Shown in pieces: positions 44,130 to 52,853 of a stretch of 64,000 nucleotides of DNA. Location: NCBI GenBank assembly GCA_020636955.1, contig JACJWY010000001.1, positions 62,001 to 126,000 of the forward strand. The letters run 5' to 3'. Every line of letters starts with the position of its first letter. Position 1 is the stretch's first letter. The notes under the pieces were generated by a model. That model saw nothing but the letters and a program-made list of their open reading frames with translations. It was not told the DNA's origin and ran no database searches. The DNA is from Thermoleophilales bacterium. Lineage in GTDB: Bacteria > Actinomycetota > Thermoleophilia > Solirubrobacterales > 70-9. Both the position numbers and the translations under genes were made by a program.

Positions 44130-45472
44130 TGCGCTGGCTTGTTCTCAAGGACCTGCAGATCCTCAAGCGCTCGCCCCTTCAGCTCACCTTGCTGGTCGTC
44201 TATCCGGTCGTGATCGCGCTGCTGGTCGGCTTTGCCATGACCGGCGGCCAGGAACAGACCAAGGTCGCGCTTTACAGCCAGATACCGGCCTCGGAATCAC
44301 TTGGACTCGGCGGCGAGGAAGTCGACGGAAGCGAGATCCGCAACCAGCTCTGCGGCAGGGTCGAATGCATTGAGGCCGACAGCGCTTCCGATGCGAAGAA
44401 GATGGTCGAGAGCGGTGAGGCCACCGCGGCGGTGATCGTGCCCGAAGACCTCGGAGACAAGATCCGGTCGCTGGCCTCTCTCAACCCCGAATCGCCCGAA
44501 ATACAGATCATCGTCAACGGTTCCGACGCCGTTGAAAGCCAGGTCACCGACGACCGGGTCGAGGCGATGCTGAGCGAGGCCAATCTGCTGCTGGCCAAGC
44601 GACTCTCCGAAGGTGCCAAGGACTACCTCGACCTGATCCTCAAGGGTGGTCAATTCGATCTACTTGGCCAGAAGATCGAGGTGCTCGGACTTAAGAAGAG
44701 CGAGCAGATCCTCAGGCAGATCGAGCCGAAATTGCCACCGGGAACCGATAAAGAGCAGCTCGCGCGAGCGGTCAGGTTCGCCCATCTCGCGACCGACAAC
44801 CTTGATCTCGCCGGCCCGCTGCTGACCGCGATCACCGAGCCGATCAAGGCCGACAAAGTCGAGGTCGGGGACGAGGCGCCCTCCCTCGATACCTACGCGA
44901 TCGGGGTAACCGTCGCTTTCGCCCTGATGTTCGTGACGGTGCTTCTGGTCGCCGGATCACTGGCCCTCGAGAAGGAGGAGAACGCCTTCACCCGGCTGAC
45001 TGCCGGACTGGTCGGTCGCGGCTGGATCATCTTCGCCAAGGTCGGGCTGGGAACGATCGTTGGTACCGGCGTAGCCCTGATCCTCCTGGCGGGGCTTGGA
45101 TTGTTCATCGGGATCGAGTGGGGGAGAGCTCCGTTCTGGCTGCTTGCCATCGTCTTCGGCGCGGCGGCATTCGCGGCCGCCGGAGCGGCCCTCGGCGCGG
45201 CCGCACGGGAGGTCCGAGCCGCAACTCTCGCCGCGGTGATGATTTCGGTCCCGGTTGCCCTGCTCTCGCTGGTGCCCGATGACGCGGTCGGCCCGGCGAT
45301 CGAAACCGCGATCAACCTGGTCAGCGCAGTCTTCCCCTTTCGGCCAGCCCTGGACGCAATAACCGGGGGCCTCGAACTTTCCGGCCCCTCCCAGTGGCTT
45401 CCTCTCCTGCATCTCACGGTCCTGACTCTGGCCTACGGTGCCCTGGCCCGCCTCGCCCTGAGACGCTTCTAG
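44129..45472 (+). CDS. ABC-2 type exporter permease
   Basis: 447 residues. One N-terminal helix (LQLTLLVVYPVVIALLVGFA) is followed by a soluble outer domain of about 210 residues, then five or six helices from about residue 255, including AFALMFVTVLLVAGSLALE and the ALGAAAREVRAATLAAVMISVPVALLSL core. This is the YhgE/NatB/ABC-2 arrangement used for export of drugs, ions or lipids. The outer domain shows no known fold to me. It overlaps the ATPase gene by 1 bp and ends 36 bp before hemB, which has its own promoter. Confidence 0.85.
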   Translation: MRWLVLKDLQILKRSPLQLTLLVVYPVVIALLVGFAMTGGQEQTKVALYSQIPASESLGLGGEEVDGSEIRNQLCGRVECIEADSASDAKKMVESGEATAAVIVPEDLGDKIRSLASLNPESPEIQIIVNGSDAVESQVTDDRVEAMLSEANLLLAKRLSEGAKDYLDLILKGGQFDLLGQKIEVLGLKKSEQILRQIEPKLPPGTDKEQLARAVRFAHLATDNLDLAGPLLTAITEPIKADKVEVGDEAPSLDTYAIGVTVAFALMFVTVLLVAGSLALEKEENAFTRLTAGLVGRGWIIFAKVGLGTIVGTGVALILLAGLGLFIGIEWGRAPFWLLAIVFGAAAFAAAGAALGAAAREVRAATLAAVMISVPVALLSLVPDDAVGPAIETAINLVSAVFPFRPALDAITGGLELSGPSQWLPLLHLTVLTLAYGALARLALRRF

Positions 45473-45496
45473 GCAGTCGGCTCGACCCGGCCTGCC

Positions 45497-45502
45497 TAGA
45501 CT
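45497..45502 (+). promoter_or_regulatory. hemB -10 box, leaderless
   Basis: TAGACT ends 6 bases before the hemB ATG, so the transcript should begin at the start codon. No Shine-Dalgarno sequence precedes it. Confidence 0.5.
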
Positions 45503-45508
45503 TGATCC

Positions 45509-46492
45509 ATGAGCTTTCCCAGCACTCGACTCCGGCGACTCAGGCGATCGCCCGCGCTGCGCGGACTGGTCCGCGAAACCAGCCTGGGTCCGGCCGATCT
45601 GATCCAGCCGCTTTTCGTCACCGCCGGCACCGACCTGCGGGAACCGGTCGAGTCGATGCCCGGCGTCAACCGCTTCTCGATCGCCGCCCTTCTCGAGGAA
45701 GCGGGCGAGATCGAGGCGGCGGGAATTCCGGCGGTCCTGCTGTTCGGAATTCCCAGCGAGAAGGACGAGGCGGGAAGCGGTGCCTACGACGACGAGGGCG
45801 TGGTGCAGATGGCGGTGCGGGCATTGAAGGAAGCCCATCCCGACCTGGTCGTGATCACCGACGTCTGCCTGTGTGAATACACCGACCACGGCCAGTGCGG
45901 GTTCGTTCGCGACGGGCAGGTTGACAATGACGTGACCGTCGAGCTGCTCGCCCGGACCGCAATCTCCCACGCCGAGGCCGGGGCGGACATCGTCGCTCCC
46001 AGCGACATGATGGACGGCCGGATCGGTTCGATCCGCTATCAGCTTGACGAGGAGGGACACCCGGACACAGTGATCCTCTCCTACGCTGCCAAGTACGCGT
46101 CCGCCTTCTACGGGCCGTTCAGAGAAGCGGCCGAATCGACCCCGAAGTTCGGCGACCGGCTCGGCTACCAGCTTGATCCGGCCAACGGCGACGAGGCGGT
46201 CCGCGAGGCGATGCTCGACCTGGAGGAAGGGGCCGACGCCCTGATGGTGAAACCGGCCTCCCACTATCTCGACATCGTCCGCCGGGTCAAGGAAGAAACC
46301 GGTGCTCCGGTTGCCGCCTACCAGGTTTCCGGCGAGTATTCGGCGATCAAGGCGGCCAGCGCCAACGGCTGGATCGACGAGAAAGCGGCGGTACTGGAGT
46401 CGCTGGTCTCGATGCGACGGGCCGGTGCCGACTTCCTGGTCAGCTATTTCGCAAAGGAAGCGGCCGTCTGGCTCGGGGAAGGACAGGAGTAA
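45509..46492 (+). CDS. hemB: Porphobilinogen synthase (ALA dehydratase)
   Basis: 327 residues. The enzyme condenses two 5-aminolevulinate to porphobilinogen. DVCLCEYTDHGQCGFV near residue 117 has the three zinc cysteines, so this is the zinc type rather than the magnesium-only type. YAAKYASAFYGPFREA near 195 and MVKPASHYLDIV near 247 hold the two active-site lysines. It lies 4 bp upstream of hemL. The genes for the other early steps (hemA, hemC, hemD) are not in the window. Confidence 0.97.
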   Translation: MSFPSTRLRRLRRSPALRGLVRETSLGPADLIQPLFVTAGTDLREPVESMPGVNRFSIAALLEEAGEIEAAGIPAVLLFGIPSEKDEAGSGAYDDEGVVQMAVRALKEAHPDLVVITDVCLCEYTDHGQCGFVRDGQVDNDVTVELLARTAISHAEAGADIVAPSDMMDGRIGSIRYQLDEEGHPDTVILSYAAKYASAFYGPFREAAESTPKFGDRLGYQLDPANGDEAVREAMLDLEEGADALMVKPASHYLDIVRRVKEETGAPVAAYQVSGEYSAIKAASANGWIDEKAAVLESLVSMRRAGADFLVSYFAKEAAVWLGEGQE

Positions 46493-46496
46493 TTCG

Positions 46497-47924
46497 ATGT
46501 CCGGCCTGAGCCGCGGTGCACCAGACAAGGTGAAGATCAAGGTCCGCGGTGACGGGCGACCACTGGCCGACACAGGTTCCGAGGTCGAGTACCGGGAGGA
46601 AGAGAAGGCGAAGGCCGAAGCTGCCCGCGCCGCAGCTGGCAGGTCGGGAAACACCGAACTCTTCGAACGGGCACGGCAGGTTCTGCCCGGCGGGGTGAAC
46701 TCGCCGGTGCGGGCGATGGGCCAGGTCGGACTCGACCCGGTCTTCATCGAATCGGCCGAGGGAGCCGAGGTGATCGATCGTGCGGGCCGCCGGTACCTCG
46801 ACTGGGTTGGATCCTGGGGCCCGATGATCCTCGGTCACACCGACCCGGAGGTGCTGAAAGCAATTGGTGAAGCCGCCGCGAGGGGGACCAGTTTTGGTGC
46901 TGCAACCGAGCTCGAGGTCGAACTCGGCGAGGAAGTCGCTTCACGGATGCCTTCGGTCGAAATGATCCGGATGACCAGCTCCGGATCCGAAGCGGCGATG
47001 GCCGCCGCCAGGCTGGCCCGGGCAGTGACTGGCCGGGAAGTACTGGTCAAGTTTGCCGGTGCGTATCACGGTCATTCCGACGGGCTTCTGGCCGCCGCGG
47101 GCTCCGGGGTGGCTACCCACGGCATTCCTTCGGGACCGGGCATCACCGAGGCCCAGGCTGCCGGCACCGTGGTGGTTCCGTGGAACGATCGCGAAGCCGT
47201 TGCGGAGGCCCTGGAGAAGTACGAAGTGGCCGCGCTTTTCGCCGAGCCGATTGCGGCGAACATGGGCGTGGTGACCCCGGCGGGGGGATTTCTCGACTTT
47301 CTGCGCGAGGCAACGGAGCGGACCGGCACGCTGCTCGTGTTCGACGAGGTCATCACCGGCTTCCGGGTTGCCAGAGGCGGCGCCCAGGAGCTCTACGGCG
47401 TAAATCCCGACCTGACTGTGATGGGCAAGATAATCGGCGGCGGGTTGCCTGCCGCGGCGCTTGGCGGGAATCGGGAGATGATGGAGAGACTGGCTCCGGC
47501 CGGCGATGTCTACCAGGCGGGGACGTTGTCGGGCAATCCCCTGGCCGTCGCCGCCGGGCTGGCCACCTTGCGCCGGCTGGACAATGGTGCCTACGAACGG
47601 CTCGGGGCGCTCACCGACCGGCTGGTGTCAGGCCTTTCCGAACTGGCCGACGAGCACGGTCTCACCGTAGCCTCGGCGCCGGGCCTGGCCACGCCCTTCT
47701 TCTCGTCACTTCCGGTGACCAATTTCGCGGAAGCTCAGGCAACCGACCAGGAACGCTTCGCTGCCTTCTTCCGGGCGATGCTCGAGCGGGGCATCTGGCT
47801 GCCTCCCTCAAGGTTCGAGGCATGGTTCGTCTCGCTGGCCCATGACGAGATCCAGATCGACCGCACCCTGATGGCCGCCGCCGAGGCCCTGTCGGCAACC
47901 GATCCCGGAAAGACGATCGGGTGA
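46497..47924 (+). CDS. hemL: Glutamate-1-semialdehyde 2,1-aminomutase
   Basis: 475 residues from the ATG at 46497, which has GGACAGGAG 7 bases upstream. The PLP enzyme makes 5-aminolevulinate from glutamate semialdehyde, the substrate of HemB. PGGVNSPVRAM near residue 65, AGAYHGHSDGLLAAAGSG-like near 187, the PLP lysine in VMGKIIGGGLPAAALGG near 308 and YQAGTLSGNPLAVAAGL near 340 are typical. An extra 50-residue charged N-terminal extension precedes the usual start (FERARQVLPGG); its role is unknown. It overlaps the next gene by 4 bp (GTGA). Confidence 0.96.
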   Translation: MSGLSRGAPDKVKIKVRGDGRPLADTGSEVEYREEEKAKAEAARAAAGRSGNTELFERARQVLPGGVNSPVRAMGQVGLDPVFIESAEGAEVIDRAGRRYLDWVGSWGPMILGHTDPEVLKAIGEAAARGTSFGAATELEVELGEEVASRMPSVEMIRMTSSGSEAAMAAARLARAVTGREVLVKFAGAYHGHSDGLLAAAGSGVATHGIPSGPGITEAQAAGTVVVPWNDREAVAEALEKYEVAALFAEPIAANMGVVTPAGGFLDFLREATERTGTLLVFDEVITGFRVARGGAQELYGVNPDLTVMGKIIGGGLPAAALGGNREMMERLAPAGDVYQAGTLSGNPLAVAAGLATLRRLDNGAYERLGALTDRLVSGLSELADEHGLTVASAPGLATPFFSSLPVTNFAEAQATDQERFAAFFRAMLERGIWLPPSRFEAWFVSLAHDEIQIDRTLMAAAEALSATDPGKTIG

Positions 47925-48523
47925 GCGCGGCCGCAGGAGTGCCGGCCCTTGAGCGCCTGGCCGAAATGGTGCAGGGGGAGGGTCCCCCGCTGGCGCCTCG
48001 GGAACCGCAGGTGGCCCGGAACGAAGGCGACCCTCAATTCGGTGAACTGGCGGCGGCCGGTCCCCGGACGGCCCCACTCTCCGGTGACTACGCCTTTGTG
48101 GTAGAGGCCGTCCGGGAGGGCTATCTCTGCCACTACGGCAAGTCCCGGATCCTCGACGATCCGGACCCCGACCTGGCCTTGCTGGCCGGGGATCTCTTCT
48201 ATGCCATCGGCATCCGTGGTCTGGCCGAGCTCGACGACCTCCAATCCACAGGGATTCTGTCGGATTTGATCCGGGTGGCAGCCGGACTTCAGGCCGCCGG
48301 CCGGCCGGACCTCGCCGAGGTCCTGTGGCTGGGCCAGATTGTCGCTTTGGCATGCGGAAAAGACGAGACCCAGGTGGAAGCGGTACTGGCCCTGGAGAGC
48401 GGGCGAATTGAAGCTGCGGTCGCGCTGGGGGAGTGGTCGGCTCGCAGCGCCGAGACCAACGGCATGAGCCGGGAATTCGACTTCGCTCAGACTGCAATAG
48501 ACTCCCGCCCGTCGAACTTGTAG
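47921..48523 (+). CDS. Uncharacterised 200-aa protein between hemL and the Rieske gene
   Basis: No family is recognised. The first 60 residues are Pro/Gly/Glu-rich and probably flexible. The rest is predicted mainly helical, with VVEAVREGYLCHYGKSRIL, LALLAGDLFYAIGIRGL and VLWLGQIVALACGKDE. There is no signal peptide or transmembrane helix. It overlaps hemL by 4 bp and is 4 bp upstream of the Rieske gene, so it is almost certainly co-expressed with haem synthesis and the quinol reductase. An assembly or haem-handling role is a guess from context. Confidence 0.75.
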   Translation: MSAAAGVPALERLAEMVQGEGPPLAPREPQVARNEGDPQFGELAAAGPRTAPLSGDYAFVVEAVREGYLCHYGKSRILDDPDPDLALLAGDLFYAIGIRGLAELDDLQSTGILSDLIRVAAGLQAAGRPDLAEVLWLGQIVALACGKDETQVEAVLALESGRIEAAVALGEWSARSAETNGMSREFDFAQTAIDSRPSNL

Positions 48524-48527
48524 AAGC

Positions 48528-49208
48528 GTGTCCGAACCGTTGAACAACAACTCCAACCCGGGGGAAGAGCCCCGCGTCGAACTGCCACCGAAGGAGCCCC
48601 GCGGCTACTTCGAGGGTGAGTCGATGACCCGACGGCATGTCTTCACCGTTGCCAGTCAGGCGATCGGTGGCGTTGCCGCTGCCGCGGTCGTGCTCCCCGT
48701 GGTCGGTTTCGCGGTCGCCCCACTCTTCGAGCGGGGCGAGGAACGCTGGGAGGCGGTCGGCCCGCTGAGCGACTTCAACAACGAGACCTACAAGCAGGTG
48801 GTTTTCACCGAAACCCCCGGCATCGGCGAGGCCGGCAAGACCACCGCCTACATTCGCACCGGAGCCGAGAAGTACAACGAGGAGCCGAACGACATCGTCG
48901 CCATCTCGACCCGTTGCGCCCACCTCGGCTGCCCGGTCAGATTCGTCCAGGCAGCCCAGAACTTCATCTGCCCCTGCCACGGTGGTGTCTATGACTTCGA
49001 GGGCAAGCGGATCGGCGGACCGCCGGTTCGCCCGCTCGACCGTTTCCAGACCCGCGTCCGTGGTGGCCAGGTCGAGCTCGGTCCCCGCTTTTCGGTGACC
49101 AACCAGCTCAAGGCCGTCCGGGTCCGCGACCCCGGCGAGTTCACCGGCGGCATCTGGGAGTTCCTGTACCCGCCGCGTCCGTCCACCTTCCCGCCGCCGA
49201 GCAGCTGA
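48528..49208 (+). CDS. qcrA: Rieske iron-sulfur protein of the quinol:cytochrome c reductase
   Basis: 226 residues, GTG start. The 2Fe-2S motifs are CAHLGC near residue 129 and CPCHGG near 148. A twin-arginine (TRRHVF, residues 34-39) lies just before the single transmembrane helix, so Tat export is likely, and tatA-tatC are encoded 4.3 kb downstream. The protein takes electrons from menaquinol and passes them to cytochrome c. The single-helix form differs from the three-helix QcrA of mycobacteria and Streptomyces. It is followed 5 bp later by cytochrome b. Confidence 0.94.
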   Translation: MSEPLNNNSNPGEEPRVELPPKEPRGYFEGESMTRRHVFTVASQAIGGVAAAAVVLPVVGFAVAPLFERGEERWEAVGPLSDFNNETYKQVVFTETPGIGEAGKTTAYIRTGAEKYNEEPNDIVAISTRCAHLGCPVRFVQAAQNFICPCHGGVYDFEGKRIGGPPVRPLDRFQTRVRGGQVELGPRFSVTNQLKAVRVRDPGEFTGGIWEFLYPPRPSTFPPPSS

Positions 49209-49213
49209 TCCGA

Positions 49214-50374
49214 ATGAGCCTGCTCAAGCGCAAAGAGAAAGAAACCGCAGAAGCGAACGGTTCCGGCGAAGCCGAAGCCGTCGCCAAGCCGAGCAAGGGC
49301 GAGCGGATGGGTCAGGCCAAGGATCTCGCCGTCCACCACGGCACCCACAAGTCGATCGACGTCGCCGGCTGGGTCGATTCCCGTGTAAACGCGACCGGAA
49401 TCTTCACCGCGATGATGTCGCGGCATGTGCCCAAGGGAACCAACTGGTTCTACACCCTTGGTTCGGCGACGATGTTCATCTTCGCGATGCAGGCGATCAC
49501 CGGCGTCTTCCTCTCGATGTACTACACGCCGTCGGCGACCCAGGCCTATGCCTCGATTACCCACATGACCAACGAGGTCTTCATGGGCGAATTCGTCCGC
49601 GGCCTCCACAAGTGGGGTGCCTCGCTGATGATCATCCTGATCTTCCTGCACATGGCGCGGACCTTCTTCTTCGGCGCCTACAAGTACCCGCGCGAGCTGA
49701 ACTGGGTGATCGGCGTGGTGTTGCTGATCCTGACCACGGTCATGGGTCTGACCGGCTACCTGCTGCCCTTCGACCAGCGCTCCTTCTGGGCGACCATCGT
49801 GGCCAACAACATCACCGCCTCGGGCCCGATCGTCGGCCCGTACCTGGCCGACTTCCTGAGGGCCGGACCGGACTTCAGTGCGACCACCCTCTCGCGCTTC
49901 TACGCGCTCCACATGATGGTGATACCCGGGCTGATCGGAGCCCTGATCGGTGCCCACCTGTTCTTCGTGGTCAAGCTCGGTACCACCGCTCCGCCGTGGG
50001 TCCGGGCCGGCCGTCCCAAGGGGTCCCGGCCGGAAGAGGAGGTCACCGCAGGTGTCGCCCGCGAGGACTTCGACGAGGTTCCGGTGAACGGCGCCGTGGC
50101 GGCAGCCGCGAGCGCGGCCGAGCCTCCGGTCAAGGAAGCCGAAGTCGATCAGGAAGATGCCCAGGCAGCCGAAGCCGAGGAAGTCGAGGCGAAAGAATCC
50201 GAAGAGACCGAGGCCGCAGTAGAACCGGAAGAGCCGGCCGAAGAGGCCACCGCCGAGGAAGGCTCGGTCGAGGAACCGGCCGCCGACGAAACCGCTCCGG
50301 AGGAGCCGCCGGCAGACCCGGCTGATGCGTCCGACGATTCCGACCCGTCCGGCGAAGGGGAGGTGAGTTCGTGA
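49214..50374 (+). CDS. qcrB: Cytochrome b (b6-type, N-terminal part) with acidic C-terminal tail
   Basis: 386 residues. Four transmembrane helices hold two haem-ligand pairs: in GLHKWGASLMIILIFLHMAR the histidines have 13 residues between them, and in LHMMVIPGLIGALIGAHLF 14, the b6 pattern. The protein stops after helix D, as in split b6f-type complexes, the rest being the next gene. From about residue 270 a 115-residue tail made mostly of Glu, Ala, Pro and Asp follows, which I do not know from other cytochromes b. The N-terminal 30 residues are charged. It overlaps the next gene by 4 bp (GTGA). Confidence 0.93.
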   Translation: MSLLKRKEKETAEANGSGEAEAVAKPSKGERMGQAKDLAVHHGTHKSIDVAGWVDSRVNATGIFTAMMSRHVPKGTNWFYTLGSATMFIFAMQAITGVFLSMYYTPSATQAYASITHMTNEVFMGEFVRGLHKWGASLMIILIFLHMARTFFFGAYKYPRELNWVIGVVLLILTTVMGLTGYLLPFDQRSFWATIVANNITASGPIVGPYLADFLRAGPDFSATTLSRFYALHMMVIPGLIGALIGAHLFFVVKLGTTAPPWVRAGRPKGSRPEEEVTAGVAREDFDEVPVNGAVAAAASAAEPPVKEAEVDQEDAQAAEAEEVEAKESEETEAAVEPEEPAEEATAEEGSVEEPAADETAPEEPPADPADASDDSDPSGEGEVSS

Positions 50375-51084
50375 ACGCCCGTGAAAAGGAGGAATACCTC
50401 CGCGAGTACGAGATCCTGAAGAAGAAGGGCAAGCCTTTCTTCCCCTACGCGATCATGAAGGACTCGGTGATGATGCTGATCGTCGCCGGGGTGCTGATCG
50501 CGATGTCGATCATCATGGGTGCCGAGCAGGGCCCCAAGGCCGATCCGACCACCACCACCTATACGCCGCGTCCCGAGTGGTACTTCTTCTACCTCTTCGA
50601 ATTGCTGCGCGTGATCAAGCCGCCGGCCCTGGTTCCGGTGGCGACGATCGGCATTCCGACAATCTGCATGGTCCTGCTGCTCCTCCTCCCGTTCTATGAC
50701 CGCGGTCCCGAAAGGGTGCCGTGGAAGCGGCCGATCGCGACCACCACCGGCATCATGGTGATAATCGCCATGGCGCTCCTCACCTACAAGGGAGCTGTCG
50801 CCGGATCCCCGAGCGAGATCGAACTGGCGACCTCGCCGCAATACGAGCAGGGCAAGGCGATCGTCGCCGAATCAGGCTGTCTGGCCTGCCACGCGATCGG
50901 CGAGAACGGCGCTCACGGAGGTCTCGGGCCGGACCTGACCGACATCGGTTCGAAGATTCCGAAGGAAGCGATCAAGCAGTCCGTGACGATCGGGCCCGGC
51001 ATCATGCCCTCCTTCCAGGGTCTCGGTGAAGAGAACCTGAACGCGGTCGCGGATTACTTGGCTTCGCTAAACGGCGAAGACTGA
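50371..51084 (+). CDS. qcrC: Subunit IV fused to cytochrome c
   Basis: 237 residues. The first 150 residues are the subunit IV part of cytochrome b: three transmembrane helices and RPEWYFFYLFELLRVI near residue 67, the quinol-site PEWY motif. The rest is a c-type cytochrome domain with CLACH near residue 168 and a Met ligand in GIMPSFQG near 212. This fusion is the layout of Bacillus QcrC, not of the usual actinobacterial complex with separate dihaem QcrC. The fused haem would be the electron exit to the oxidase. Confidence 0.94.
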   Translation: MNAREKEEYLREYEILKKKGKPFFPYAIMKDSVMMLIVAGVLIAMSIIMGAEQGPKADPTTTTYTPRPEWYFFYLFELLRVIKPPALVPVATIGIPTICMVLLLLLPFYDRGPERVPWKRPIATTTGIMVIIAMALLTYKGAVAGSPSEIELATSPQYEQGKAIVAESGCLACHAIGENGAHGGLGPDLTDIGSKIPKEAIKQSVTIGPGIMPSFQGLGEENLNAVADYLASLNGED

Positions 51085-51095
51085 GGCTACGCACG

Positions 51096-51818
51096 ATGAA
51101 CCAGGCACCTCCCCGCCGAGGTGACCAGGAGTTCGCCGGCGAGGTCAACTCGATGTTTGACCGGATCAGCGGTGTCTACGACCGCATGAACCGGGTGATG
51201 ACCGCCGGCCTCGACCAGATCTGGCGGACCCGGGCGGCCGAAAGGGCCCGGCTGGAGCCCGGGATGAAGGCCCTCGATCTCTGCTGCGGCACCGGTGACC
51301 TGACCATGATGCTGGCGGAAAGGGTGGGCCCGGGTGGCGAGGTAACCGGTGCCGACTTCTCCCGCCCGATGCTCGACATTGCACTTGAGAAGGCCAAGAA
51401 CGAGGGTCTTCGGCAGGCCCGGTTCAAGTGGGCCGACGCGCTGGATCTGCCCTTCGAGGACGAATCCTTCGATGCGGTGACGATCGCCTTCGGGGCCCGC
51501 AACCTGGCCGACCTCGACAAGGGCATCAGTGAAATGCGACGGGTCCTGGTGCCGGGTGGCCGCCTGGTCATCCTCGAGATCACCCAGCCCCGGCGCCAAC
51601 CCCTGGCCGGCTTTTTCGCACTATGGTTCGACCGACTGGTTCCGATGCTCGGCAAGCTCGCCGGTGATTCGTCGGCCTACACCTATCTGCCGGAGTCGGT
51701 ACGCAGCTTCCCCGACGCTGAAACACTGGCCGGCAAGCTTGACGCCGGTGGTCTCAGGCATGTCCGCTGGACCCTGATGGCGGGCGGGATCATCGCCCTT
51801 CACTCCGGGGTCCGCTAG
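51096..51818 (+). CDS. menG: Demethylmenaquinone methyltransferase (MenG/UbiE)
   Basis: 240 residues. The SAM-dependent methyltransferase adds the ring methyl in menaquinone synthesis. MFDRISGVYDRMNRVMTAGL near residue 15, LDLCCGTGDLTMMLAERV near 55, FEDESFDAVTIAFGARNL near 120 and the final GGIIALHSG match the UbiE/MenG family. It lies 11 bp after the quinol reductase operon and 3 bp before a polyprenyl diphosphate synthase gene, so menaquinone supply is linked to its user. Confidence 0.94.
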   Translation: MNQAPPRRGDQEFAGEVNSMFDRISGVYDRMNRVMTAGLDQIWRTRAAERARLEPGMKALDLCCGTGDLTMMLAERVGPGGEVTGADFSRPMLDIALEKAKNEGLRQARFKWADALDLPFEDESFDAVTIAFGARNLADLDKGISEMRRVLVPGGRLVILEITQPRRQPLAGFFALWFDRLVPMLGKLAGDSSAYTYLPESVRSFPDAETLAGKLDAGGLRHVRWTLMAGGIIALHSGVR

Positions 51819-51821
51819 GCC

Positions 51822-52826
51822 TTGAACCCGCGTCCGGCAGACGAGGAATCTTCCCGCCGCCGCTCGCTCCCCGAGCCGGTCACCGCCGTCACCGACACGG
51901 CCGGGGACTGGCTGCCCGCCCGCATGGCCGAGGTCGAGGCGGGACTCCTCGAAGCGGTCCAGGGTGATTCCGAACTGGCCGAAGACGCAATCCGTACCCT
52001 GAATGCCGGGGGCAAGCGGATGCGGCCGATGCTGGTCCTGCTTTGCGCGGGACCCGAGGCAGGCGCCGCCGCGGTGAGAGCCGGGATTGCGGTCGAGCTG
52101 ATCCATATGGCGAGTCTGGTCCACGACGACGTGCTGGACCGGGCGCCACTCAGGCGGGGGTTGCCCACGGTTTATGCCAGCTCCGGCAGGGGCCGGGCAA
52201 CGGCCCTGGGTGACCGGCTCTTCTCGACTGCCTTTAAGGTCCTGGTCGAGGGCGGGGACGCGGCCGCCGTTACCGAGGTCAGCGCGACCGCGGTCGACCT
52301 TGCCCGCGGCGAGCTGAAGCAGCGCGAGGGCGCCTTCGACATGGACCTGACCGAGACCGACTATTTCGATCGCTGCGCCCTGAAGACCGGTCGGCTCTTC
52401 GAGGCGGCCTGCGTGCTCGGCCGGGCCAGCACCGGAGGGGAGGAGGCTCCGGTCGGTCTGTTCGGGCACCGGATCGGCCTCGCCTTCCAGTTGCTTGACG
52501 ACGTGCTCGACATCGCGGGGCCGCCCGAGCGGACCGGCAAGGCCCGCGGCACCGATCTGCTCGATGGCACGGTCACCCTGCCGCTGATCTTCGCGGCCCG
52601 GTTTGACCCCGCGCTGGCGGCCCTCGATATGCGCTCGCTGGATGAGGCTTCTGCGGCGATCGCCTGTGACCGGATCGAGGCGACGGGGGCCCTGGACGAG
52701 GTTCGCAACCAGGCGATCGAGCTGATCGAAGAGGCCAAGGCCGGGCTGATCGAAGTCGGTCTCGAGCCGCAGCAGCGGGAGCTGCTCGAACTGATTGCCG
52801 ACGGTGTCGTCCAGCGCTACTCCTGA
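51822..52826 (+). CDS. Polyprenyl diphosphate synthase
   Basis: 334 residues, TTG start. Two Asp-rich motifs are present: LVHDDVLDRAPLRRG near residue 105 and FQLLDDVLDIAG near 230. GGKRMRPMLVLL near 65 is the substrate-binding region. It elongates isoprenoid diphosphates, most likely for the menaquinone side chain given menG upstream. Product length is not readable with certainty. The N-terminal 25 residues before the fold are polar, so the start may be later. Confidence 0.92.
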   Translation: MNPRPADEESSRRRSLPEPVTAVTDTAGDWLPARMAEVEAGLLEAVQGDSELAEDAIRTLNAGGKRMRPMLVLLCAGPEAGAAAVRAGIAVELIHMASLVHDDVLDRAPLRRGLPTVYASSGRGRATALGDRLFSTAFKVLVEGGDAAAVTEVSATAVDLARGELKQREGAFDMDLTETDYFDRCALKTGRLFEAACVLGRASTGGEEAPVGLFGHRIGLAFQLLDDVLDIAGPPERTGKARGTDLLDGTVTLPLIFAARFDPALAALDMRSLDEASAAIACDRIEATGALDEVRNQAIELIEEAKAGLIEVGLEPQQRELLELIADGVVQRYS

Positions 52827-52839
52827 CCGCCTGCTCTGG

Positions 52840-52845
52840 GATACT
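52840..52845 (+). promoter_or_regulatory. dcd -10 box, near-leaderless
   Basis: GATACT lies 8 bases before the dcd ATG in a 27-bp gap, placing the transcript start at or within 1-2 bases of the start codon. Confidence 0.4.
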
Positions 52846-52853
52846 GCCCCCTC

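Noticed and set aside
44957..46747. 596-codon minus-strand frame opposite the ABC permease, hemB and hemL
   Set aside because: Same reason: antisense shadow of conserved genes.
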